DNA from: Firmicutes bacterium ASF500
GTDB lineage: Bacteria; Bacillota; Clostridia; Oscillospirales; Oscillospiraceae
DNA length: 64,000 bases
Direction of reading: 5' to 3'
Assembly: GCA_000492175.2 (NCBI GenBank)
Contig: CP097573.1
Span: forward strand, 2,976,001-3,040,000
Within the stretch, counting starts at the first letter, position 1, and each line of letters begins with the position of its first letter. Below, one piece after another: positions 1 to 7,187 of the stretch. The notes under the pieces are model-generated. The model saw only the letters and a list, made by a program, of their open reading frames with translations. It ran no database searches and had not been told where the DNA came from. A program made the position numbers and the translations under genes.

Positions 1-316
1 CACCTAACAAAATGCCCGCTGAAATAATCAGCGTAAAATCCTGTGCCGCCCTACTTTGTTCTCCTGCTCCCATTTTGCGTGCTACTATCGCGCTTCCTCC
101 TGTTGCAAGCATAGTTCCAAGACCGACAATCAGATTGATAACAGGGCAGACAATATTCAATGCCGAAAGTGCATTTGTATCTACAAATCGTGCCACAAAA
201 ATTGTGTCAACAACTGTATACAGCCCCATGAATATCATCATTAAAATTGTCGGAAATGCAAATTTCAGCAATGATTTTATACAAAAGTTTTGTGATAGTG
301 GATTTTTGTCACTCAT
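1..316 (-). CDS. MATE-family efflux transporter, N-terminal part (cut by window edge)
   Basis: Reading the minus strand from the ATG at 316 gives MSDKNPLSQNFCIKS followed by long hydrophobic stretches with motifs usual at the start of MATE pumps (FPTILMMIFMGLYTVVDTIF, then a GGSAIVARKMGAGE region). The family exports cationic drugs and metabolites in exchange for Na+ or H+ across the inner membrane. Only about 105 residues are visible; the rest lies before base 1. The start has a good ribosome site (GGAGGG) and overlaps the stop of the upstream regulator gene by 8 nt, so the two are translationally coupled and the regulator probably controls the pump. Base composition is AT-richer than the chromosome further right, which suits cargo of a mobile element. 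The family call is firm; the substrate cannot be told. Confidence 0.85.
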   Translation of the reverse strand, partial: MSDKNPLSQNFCIKSLLKFAFPTILMMIFMGLYTVVDTIFVARFVDTNALSALNIVCPVINLIVGLGTMLATGGSAIVARKMGAGEQSRAAQDFTLIISAGILLG

Positions 317-1166
317 TGTCCCCGCCCTCCGATTTTTCTCTGTGAAGTATAAACCGCTGTGTCGGATATCCAAATTCAATTAACAGTTCTGCTTCGGCAA
401 AGCCAAGACTTCCCCATACCTCCCGATAGCCTGTGTCTGCCTTGTCACCCTCCCGAAAAGTCGTCACGCTAATCTGTGCGGAACGTGTAAGTTCATACAA
501 TGCCTTTTCGCAAAATGCTTTCGCTATCCCTCTTTTCCGATACTGTGGGTGTACCCCAAAGAAATCAATGCTCCCCGTCACCTCGTTAAACGCCATAATC
601 CCGATTGCCGTATCAGCGTCTTTCAAAATCAATGCCCGCTTATTTTTGATATACTCCTGCAACTGTTCAAGGTATTGTTTTTCGTCCAAGTGCGGGAAAC
701 CGTCAATGACAAGGTGAACCAGTTCTATCCATTTGGGTATGTCCTCCTGTGTTGCAAAGACGATTTTATCCTGCCATTCTTTTTCCTCTAAATTTGTAGG
801 ATTTTCATTCAAGACATATCTTAGCTGCAATGGATAAAATTCTTCTTCCTCCCTGTACCTGTTAGGGGATTTTTTATACATGGCTTTGAAAATATCCGTA
901 AAAGACTGCTGGCTCTCATATCCGGCAGAAAGCGCAATTTCAAGGATTGGTCTGTCGGAAAGAACAAGCAGTTTTGCGGCTTCGGTCAATTGGCGGCGTT
1001 GTACATAATCGTGAATTGTCAACCCTACCGTATCTGTAAACATTCGGTGCATATGATATTTTGAATAATGTACAGCCCTCGCAACTGTTTCCAAGTCCAG
1101 TTTTTCGTGCAGGTGGCTTTCGATATAGTCGATTGCCGTCATTACATTTTTGATATTCCCCGGCAT
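309..1166 (-). CDS. AraC-family regulator fused to a GNAT acetyltransferase domain
   Basis: The 285-residue protein has two parts. Residues about 8-105 form an AraC/XylS two-helix DNA-binding domain (ending in the usual FKAMYKKSPNRYR block). Residues about 130-275 look like a GNAT acetyltransferase, with the acetyl-CoA loop GVHPQYRKRGIAKAF and a C-terminal GYREVWGSLGF strand. Such fusions are known in Firmicutes; the GNAT part may sense acetyl-CoA or modify a small molecule, which is inference. The gene overlaps the MATE transporter start by 8 nt and so is the likely regulator of that pump. AT-rich composition and the position beside mobile genes suggest horizontal transfer. Confidence 0.85.
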   Translation of the reverse strand: MPGNIKNVMTAIDYIESHLHEKLDLETVARAVHYSKYHMHRMFTDTVGLTIHDYVQRRQLTEAAKLLVLSDRPILEIALSAGYESQQSFTDIFKAMYKKSPNRYREEEEFYPLQLRYVLNENPTNLEEKEWQDKIVFATQEDIPKWIELVHLVIDGFPHLDEKQYLEQLQEYIKNKRALILKDADTAIGIMAFNEVTGSIDFFGVHPQYRKRGIAKAFCEKALYELTRSAQISVTTFREGDKADTGYREVWGSLGFAEAELLIEFGYPTQRFILHREKSEGGDNE

Positions 1167-1862
1167 TGCAGCTTCCTCCTTTCTCTCTGCATTATAGCAG
1201 GATATTTCATTCCGCTTTTCATATATCTTGCGGTTTTAAGGACAAGTATTTACCAGTATACAACAGTCTACCCCGATAAGAAAGATTTTTAGAAATTTTC
1301 TTCTGATACATTGGCATTTCCCAAACTTCCCCGTAGTAAGGCATAAGGAAAACTTTTTTGAAAAATTTCTCTCAAAACTCCGTCAAAACTGCCCTGTGCG
1401 GTGTTGTAGGTAGTGAGAGGGTTCTCAAGAGGGTTTGGGATTCTTCCCAACAAGCAAAATCTGTCCGGCAAGTCGTGGCGCGGACGGGCAGATTTACGGA
1501 AATGGGTACCCGTTTCCTATGCTTGCTCCGAAACTTATCACTTTAATAAACAAAGAGGTCAACAAACATTTTTCAGACAATTTTTGATGGTTTATAGTTG
1601 TTTTTGCTCTGTTCCATTTGCTTTCTGGCACTCTTTGGAACCAGTGTTTCCACGTGTTCCACGGCTGTCTGTGGCTGTTTATGTGGTCAGGAGCTGTACC
1701 GAGGGCAAACGGATGCCCCGTGGACGCTGTGTAATATGTTTCGTTTTTACCCACGCTTTTCTCCATTGCAGATTGCATTTTCTTCTCGACTTTGGGGTGG
1801 CTTTTCTGTATTGTATTGATTGCAAAAGTCCCACAAAATACAGAAATCAGGAGGAAAAGCAA
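1167..1862. other. Non-coding stretch with an operator-like palindrome
   Basis: No convincing gene is seen between the AraC-GNAT gene and the CAP-protein gene. An open frame continuing upstream of the CAP gene has no ribosome site and no recognisable domain. The stretch holds a near-perfect 20-bp palindrome at 1498-1517 (GGAAATGGGTACCCGTTTCC, one G-T mispair), an ATCTGTCCG...CGGACGGGCAGAT stem at about 1460-1494, and one copy of a 26-bp sequence repeated beyond the integrases (1665-1690). It looks like element end or junction DNA. Confidence 0.5.
1665..1690 (+). repeat. Left copy of a 26-bp imperfect direct repeat (candidate attL)
   Basis: This matches 20715-20740 at 22 of 26 positions, in the form CTGTCTGTGG-NNNN-TTATGTGGTCAG with only the central four bases different. 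The other copy lies about 45 bp past the tyrosine integrase, so the pair could be the ends of an integrated island of about 19 kb. A matching spacer of fixed length with four unlike bases is not typical of tyrosine-integrase cores, so the assignment is tentative. Confidence 0.35.
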
Positions 1863-2642
1863 GTGACCAACATGAAAAAACGCATTGCCGCCGCACTGAC
1901 TTCGGCCACCCTCACTATCGGTCTCACCATCCCTACCATGGCAGCCGAAACATCTGGTGAACCCATCCGGGTAAGCAGCTACAAGGGCAGTATCTTGGAG
2001 ATGGGAGAGCGCAGCGGCCTCATCATCGGCCCCAGCGGTGCGGACTACACCGTCATCTCCAGCGCCCCGGACGTCGTGGCGGTGGAACAGGTGCTGACCT
2101 TCTGGGTGGCTATCGCCAAGGCAGAGAGGAGCGTGGAGATCACCGCATCCAACAGCGCCGGGGAGTGTGGAAGCATGACACTGACAGTCAGTTCCACTAC
2201 TCCCACCATTCCAGAACCCCTATCCGATGGGGACAACACCAGCCTGACAGACAACCTGGAGATACGGCAGGAGATGATCTGGCTCATCAACCAGACCCGC
2301 AAAGCCAATGGGATCTCGGAACTGCCTGTCAACGAGGCCCTGATGAACGCTGCCCAAGTCTGCTCCAACCGGCACTACACCTGGCATCACGCTCTGGAGG
2401 AGGGCCAGGCCGCTGCCGATGCCGGCTATCCCTACGGCTTCGGTGACAACCTCACCGTGTTCACCAGCACAACTGACGCCGCCCAGCACGCTGTCGACAA
2501 TTGGATTAACTCCCCCGGCCACTTCCAAACCATGATCGACCCGAGATGCGACTGCATCGGCGTGGGCGTGACCCAGTATAACGGCATCACCTACTGCTAC
2601 ATGTTCGTTGGAATACCCAACAGCGTCAACTTCTATGCGTAA
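1863..2642 (+). CDS. Secreted Ig-like and CAP (SCP-like) domain protein
   Basis: The start is taken as the GTG at 1863, 8 nt after AGGAGG; an ATG at 1872 is the alternative. The 259-residue product begins with a basic segment and a hydrophobic signal peptide ending near TMAAE. Residues about 30-120 resemble a bacterial Ig-like (BIG2) fold. Residues about 130-258 are a CAP/SCP domain (MIWLINQTRKANG at its start; conserved NSPGHFQTMID and a C-terminal YCYMFVG strand). CAP proteins in Firmicutes are secreted or wall-associated and of mostly unknown function; YkwD is an example. A hairpin follows the stop. The gene lies between an element junction and the pPIWI-RE operon, but its GC content is higher than that operon, so a shared origin is not shown. 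Confidence 0.8.
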   Translation: MTNMKKRIAAALTSATLTIGLTIPTMAAETSGEPIRVSSYKGSILEMGERSGLIIGPSGADYTVISSAPDVVAVEQVLTFWVAIAKAERSVEITASNSAGECGSMTLTVSSTTPTIPEPLSDGDNTSLTDNLEIRQEMIWLINQTRKANGISELPVNEALMNAAQVCSNRHYTWHHALEEGQAAADAGYPYGFGDNLTVFTSTTDAAQHAVDNWINSPGHFQTMIDPRCDCIGVGVTQYNGITYCYMFVGIPNSVNFYA

Positions 2643-2658
2643 GTGAATAGTACTCAAA

Positions 2659-2688
2659 GAGGGCCGTCCAGGAAGCTGAATGGCCCTC
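2659..2688 (+). terminator. Hairpin after the CAP-protein gene
   Basis: GAGGGCC (2659-2665) pairs with GGCCCTC (2682-2688), 17 nt after the stop. There is no strong T-run behind it, so it is a weak terminator or an RNA-stabilising hairpin. Confidence 0.4.
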
Positions 2689-2803
2689 CTCATATTGGCA
2701 GAAAACAGAGCACAAACAGAGAAATATGGTACTGGGAAGTTCGGATTTTTTGTTCAAATATTGCGTAGCAGAAAACAAAGAATAAAGAAAATGAAATACG
2801 CCC

Positions 2804-2833
2804 TTGACAATCTCCAAACTTTGGATATATAAT
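2804..2833 (+). promoter_or_regulatory. Sigma-A-type promoter of the pPIWI-RE operon
   Basis: TTGACA at 2804-2809 is followed after 18 bp by TATAAT at 2828-2833, both perfect matches to the vegetative consensus. Transcription would begin near 2840, about 150 nt before the first gene. ATGCATGC (2832-2839), overlapping the -10 box, recurs as GCATGCAT at 2896-2903, which could be a paired operator. The rest of the gap between the CAP gene and the promoter holds nothing recognisable. Confidence 0.8.
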
Positions 2834-2905
2834 GCATGCGTACACGAGAAAAGTAAAAAGTATGTGGATCCAACATGTAAAGTTGCAGTTTAGTAGCATG
2901 CATGT

Positions 2906-2965
2906 TTGGAAACATTGTATTTTCCAACGACTCTCTTGTACATTCCAAGAGAGTCGTTTTTATTT
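2906..2965 (+). terminator. Structured leader with intrinsic terminator ahead of the pPIWI-RE genes
   Basis: Two stem-loops lie between the promoter and the first gene. TTGGAAA (2906-2912) pairs with TTTCCAA (2921-2927). Directly after it, an 11-bp perfect stem (ACGACTCTCTT, 2927-2937, with AAGAGAGTCGT, 2947-2957) runs into TTTTTATTTTG. Because it is downstream of the only visible promoter, it would end a transcript of about 120 nt. It could be an attenuator or define a small RNA. Confidence 0.7.
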
Positions 2966-2989
2966 TGTTTCAAGACAGGAGGCTTTTAT

Positions 2990-4114
2990 ATGGATGCGGC
3001 GTTCATGAGGAAAACATTCGCTCTGATTGCAAAGGGACTAATCGAAAAAGAACAGCTCCTACAAAAGGAACCAACACGATATCCATACAGCAAGGTATTA
3101 CAACATGGGGTAAATATGTTCTTAGCAGCAAGCCAGTGGGCAGGCTGCCAAACCACTACACAGTATGCCGATGAAGCCTCCTTTCTTGAGCATTTTATTA
3201 CCAAGTCTATTTTTGAATGGTTTGATGAATGGAATCCAAGGGTAATTGATAAGCTAAATCTTTCGGAAGAGTCCTTTTACGCCTACGATGCCTTTGCGTA
3301 TCAAAGGAGTGAAAATATGTACACTCCCAGCGCTGATTGTTATGAGTTCTTAGAAACACAGGACAGCGATATCATGGACGGAACGGATGAGCGGCTTCTT
3401 TATGAAAAAATGGTCACTTTAGATCAGGAAACTTATTGCAAGGTTCGAAGATATATTATCGAGAATCCGATCATTACGCTTGAAGACAGGCGAGCAATGT
3501 CACTTGACCTGGCTGATAATCGAGCAGCAAGAGATGCCTTCCAGTTTGCTTACGAAGAAATTACCGAAAATTGTTATCGTTGCCCTTACTGTGGCTGGAC
3601 CATGATACCCGGAAAATACGGATATAGTTGTCACTCGACACACTGCACAGACACTATTCCCGAACTCACAGATGAGATGAAACTGGATACTTCAAGTAAC
3701 AATCTTTATCGGTTGAAGAAAGGCATTATGCGTTATTTTGCCTCTCCCGGAAAGCTGGAACTTGAAATTGCAGCATTTTGTGAGAGAAAGAAAATTCGCT
3801 GGGCATTGTGGCCACAGATGGATCGCTATGATGTGGAAATTCAGTTCTCTGATGGAGAGATTTGGGAAATCGATGCCAAGGCGTATCGCAACCCCATAGC
3901 ACTACGCACCAAAATTCAAAATGATAATGGATTCCCTGACGGTGAATATGCAAGGGGGTATTTTGTTATTCCCAGCGAATACACAGTAAACCAGCAAAAC
4001 TATACCGCAATCGTCAATCGTATACTGGAGAATCAAAAGAATGTAAAGTGTGTAACTCTGCAATCATTGAAGGTCGAAATTACGCGAAAGGAGGATTCTT
4101 GTTGTGAAGGATAA
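2990..4114 (+). CDS. pPIWI-RE-associated restriction-endonuclease-fold protein
   Basis: The ATG at 2990 follows AGGAGG by 7 nt and gives 374 residues. A zinc-ribbon is visible at C195, C198/C201, C214 and C219. The C-terminal third carries a PD-(D/E)XK nuclease core: D281 in RYDVEIQF, then E293-I-D295-A-K297 in a buried strand. This layout, and the two genes that follow, fit the nuclease subunit ('REase associating with pPIWI_RE') of pPIWI-RE conflict systems described by comparative genomics. The N-terminal half is helical and unassigned. It is the first gene of a three-gene operon and overlaps the helicase gene by 11 nt. AT-rich codon use differs from the chromosomal genes on the right. The nuclease fold is clear; target and guide use are not known from sequence. 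Confidence 0.8.
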   Translation: MDAAFMRKTFALIAKGLIEKEQLLQKEPTRYPYSKVLQHGVNMFLAASQWAGCQTTTQYADEASFLEHFITKSIFEWFDEWNPRVIDKLNLSEESFYAYDAFAYQRSENMYTPSADCYEFLETQDSDIMDGTDERLLYEKMVTLDQETYCKVRRYIIENPIITLEDRRAMSLDLADNRAARDAFQFAYEEITENCYRCPYCGWTMIPGKYGYSCHSTHCTDTIPELTDEMKLDTSSNNLYRLKKGIMRYFASPGKLELEIAAFCERKKIRWALWPQMDRYDVEIQFSDGEIWEIDAKAYRNPIALRTKIQNDNGFPDGEYARGYFVIPSEYTVNQQNYTAIVNRILENQKNVKCVTLQSLKVEITRKEDSCCEG

Positions 4115-7100
4115 CAAAAATTTATGGTATGCACCTCTTTCGGCACAGTTTCAGACGATAGAGGAAGCTATGCCTCTCTCCCGCTTTGCAGCAATTGAAG
4201 CGGTTTTGCATTTGCTTGCTCTTAATGCACCCGATTCTGATCCGACAAAAGCATATCTTTTATTTACCCAATATCAACTTATCGGTACAACAGAGTGCAT
4301 AACCATGGAACATACTTTACAACAGGCTCGACACACGCTGGGATATTATCGCTCTCAAAAATACTGGCAGGATGATTTGAGAGATTATCGAGAACCAAGG
4401 TATCATGCAGTTCGTGCTTTTTCATTTGAAGACCTCGATGGAACAGTGTCTTTTTCCAAGACGGAAGGAACATATCCCTATCCATATGAGGAACGCCAAA
4501 AAGAATGGATACGTTTCTGGCCAGATTGTTTTGAAGATTCAAAAACTCCTTCTTATGCCGAAGCAGGAACATACAAGTATCCATATCCGAATCTCGAGAG
4601 TGGAGAAACAGAAACAGTTCAAGTCAAATTTGAAAACGATTATGTGCCGCCAGTTCAATCGACCACTCCGGAAAAGGGTTGCAGAGCACCGATTACTATC
4701 TCGTTGAACGAACTTCTAAATGCCGCAAAAGAAATGGCCGAAATCTGTCCCGGTGATCCTTGCCATATGATTCTGAATACCAATATCCTCAAGCAAATTG
4801 TCGGCAGCTCAGTTAAATCATGCACAGAGCTTACCCTCCGGGAAGTCGTTAATATTGTGGGAATGGTTGGTGCGGGGAAATCAACACTGATTAAGGTTTT
4901 GGCTTTTTGGTGCCATCAAAATGGTTATCGCATTGCAATTGTTGTTGATACAGTAGCCGAAGTCTTGAATTTGCAAAAGTATTTATCTGCTTTTGGCGTT
5001 GCAGTGAGTCCTTTGATTGGTCGTAACGAGAGGTTGAAATACATCAATCAAGTTACGCAACCTAATGAAACTTGTTTATCTACAGGGTTTTCTCAATACT
5101 TGACACCGGTATGCCTAATTGATGGTATGGATACACAGCACAGTGCGGCAATCGCCTTCGGTAAAGAACCGTGCTACTCTTTAAAAAAGGGAAACAAAAA
5201 TTACCTGTGTCCTTATTTCAATCAGTGTTTGGGCACAAGGATGCTCCGAGAATGCTATACTGCTTCGGTCATACTTACAACGGTCGCGGGATTTGCGGCA
5301 TCCCGAGTGGGGCAACAGCGGGAAACATTTTTGGAACTGACAATGCGCGATTTTGACTTGGTCGTCTTTGACGAGAGTGACAGAGTTCAGAAGACGCTTG
5401 ACCACTTCTTTATGCCGGAAACAAGCTTCAATAACTACATCCATGAGTGCGCCGAAGATTGTAGTGCATATATGAGACTGAGCAGTAAACGCAGAGAAGA
5501 AAACCTGGCTGAGCAGAGATACGATGAGATGCAGCGCCAGAGTGTAACGGTTCTCAGCTGCCTTGTGAAATCTCTGCATCATGAGTTGGGCACATGGAAG
5601 AAAATTGCGTATGGGGATCCATTCTCAGCCCTTACCCTTTTGGAGGATATGTATCGGGAAGAATCGGAATATGGAATTCCCTATTCCGTCTATAAAGCCA
5701 TTTATAACTTGATCGATACACAAGATGAAGATGATATCCGTCAAAGTACCCTGTGGGCAGTGCTCGAGAGTTCTTGCAAGAGCACAGATGAAACCTTTTT
5801 TAATCAAATGTATCGCATCTGGCTGAATGAGCTTGGATCCGATTTTCCACGGCCCAAAAAGGATAAAGTAAAACGCATTCAAGATGCCCACATCAAACTC
5901 ATTTTGCGGCTAATATACTTTGACCATTTTATTCGCGGACTCAGTGATGCATACGAGGCAAGCCATGAAACATCTTATGGCCAAAATGAATTGTTCGGAT
6001 TCTTACAGACTCGATTCCGTCAGCAGCAATACTTCCTCCCCTCCGCACTGTGTGGAAATTTGTTCGGCCTAAAAAAGACGGATGATGAAGACATCATTCT
6101 GTTCCGTCAATTTGCTTTTGGAAGAAGTCTGATGAAAGATCTACCTTATTTGCGCACAGATTCGCACGGGAAACCTGCCGGTCCTCATGTTGTTCTGCTA
6201 TCGGGTTCAAGTTGGGCGGAAGGATCGTATGAATACCACGTGAATCGACCAGTGAACTATATCTTAGAGGCAGATAGTGATAAACGTGCTTTTTTGGAGA
6301 AGACACGCTTCTTTGAGTCAGGATTTCCAGAGCGAGTCTCTGGCGCCGCAGATGACCAACGTATGGCACAATTGCGCTTTGCTACGCAAAAGACGGTTGA
6401 GTTAATCATTAGAGAATATGAACGAAAAGCCGGGAAAATCCTACTGGTTGTCAATAGCTATGCCCAGGCACAAGAAGTGCAGCAAACGCTGGAAGCCGCT
6501 TTGCGAAAAGCCAATTGTTCCATACATGTTTGTCGAATGATTTCTGATGCTATTAGCACTCAAAATGACCGAGGGATTATACGGCGCGGTGAGGTTGGCC
6601 GGTTTACAAAAATGAGTGAGGAAATCCTAATTGCTCCTGCAATGGCAATTGAGCGTGGCCATAACATTGTAGACGAATATGGTCACTCCGCACTTTGCGC
6701 TGTGTTTTTTATGGTGCGGCCCATGGCCATTCCCGATGATATCCAACAGCAAGGCAGCAAACTTAATGGCTTTATTGAATCCCATTGCAAGCGAGCTCCA
6801 CATGAATCACTATTCGCATATAATACACGAATCCGTCAATTTGCTGCTCAGCAGTGGGCAAAAATGAGTAAAAGCAAGTCGTTTGGTCTGGCTGAACTGG
6901 ATAATGAAGAACGCAAGGATGTCGTTGCCACTCTATTTGTTCTGATCCTTCAGATTTTCGGTCGTTTAGCGCGCGTCACTGACGTAACAAAACCCGAACC
7001 GCATGTCTATTTTATTGACGGCGCATTCCGTAGACGTGAAAGCAAACAAGGTGATTTCGATTGCCTTTCTGAATTGGGCAGATATTTAGAAATGCTGATG

Positions 7101-7187
7101 ACGCAGAAAGAAAGTGCAGAAATTGCCGAGACACTGTACGCGCCATTCTATAAAGCTTACAGAAAGGACATTCAATATGAACAGTAA
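4104..7187 (+). CDS. DinG/XPD-like Fe-S superfamily 2 helicase of the pPIWI-RE system
   Basis: The GTG at 4104, 9 nt after AAAGGAGG, gives 1027 residues. Walker A is GMVGAGKST (253-261). Four cysteines at 357, 369, 375 and 384 sit between motifs I and II, as in the iron-sulfur helicases XPD and DinG. Motif II is D423-E-S-D. A late QIFGRLARVT block near residue 950 fits motif VI. The first 240 residues are an extension not seen in DinG. The role expected from the family is ATP-driven unwinding of DNA or of guide-target hybrids for the PIWI and nuclease partners. It overlaps both neighbours by 11 nt, so the three products are likely made together in fixed ratio. Confidence 0.85.
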   Translation: MKDNKNLWYAPLSAQFQTIEEAMPLSRFAAIEAVLHLLALNAPDSDPTKAYLLFTQYQLIGTTECITMEHTLQQARHTLGYYRSQKYWQDDLRDYREPRYHAVRAFSFEDLDGTVSFSKTEGTYPYPYEERQKEWIRFWPDCFEDSKTPSYAEAGTYKYPYPNLESGETETVQVKFENDYVPPVQSTTPEKGCRAPITISLNELLNAAKEMAEICPGDPCHMILNTNILKQIVGSSVKSCTELTLREVVNIVGMVGAGKSTLIKVLAFWCHQNGYRIAIVVDTVAEVLNLQKYLSAFGVAVSPLIGRNERLKYINQVTQPNETCLSTGFSQYLTPVCLIDGMDTQHSAAIAFGKEPCYSLKKGNKNYLCPYFNQCLGTRMLRECYTASVILTTVAGFAASRVGQQRETFLELTMRDFDLVVFDESDRVQKTLDHFFMPETSFNNYIHECAEDCSAYMRLSSKRREENLAEQRYDEMQRQSVTVLSCLVKSLHHELGTWKKIAYGDPFSALTLLEDMYREESEYGIPYSVYKAIYNLIDTQDEDDIRQSTLWAVLESSCKSTDETFFNQMYRIWLNELGSDFPRPKKDKVKRIQDAHIKLILRLIYFDHFIRGLSDAYEASHETSYGQNELFGFLQTRFRQQQYFLPSALCGNLFGLKKTDDEDIILFRQFAFGRSLMKDLPYLRTDSHGKPAGPHVVLLSGSSWAEGSYEYHVNRPVNYILEADSDKRAFLEKTRFFESGFPERVSGAADDQRMAQLRFATQKTVELIIREYERKAGKILLVVNSYAQAQEVQQTLEAALRKANCSIHVCRMISDAISTQNDRGIIRRGEVGRFTKMSEEILIAPAMAIERGHNIVDEYGHSALCAVFFMVRPMAIPDDIQQQGSKLNGFIESHCKRAPHESLFAYNTRIRQFAAQQWAKMSKSKSFGLAELDNEERKDVVATLFVLILQIFGRLARVTDVTKPEPHVYFIDGAFRRRESKQGDFDCLSELGRYLEMLMTQKESAEIAETLYAPFYKAYRKDIQYEQ

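Noticed and set aside
1413..1862. N-terminal extension of the CAP protein back to 1413
   Set aside because: A ribosome site and signal peptide fix the start at 1863 (or 1872); the upstream frame has no domain.
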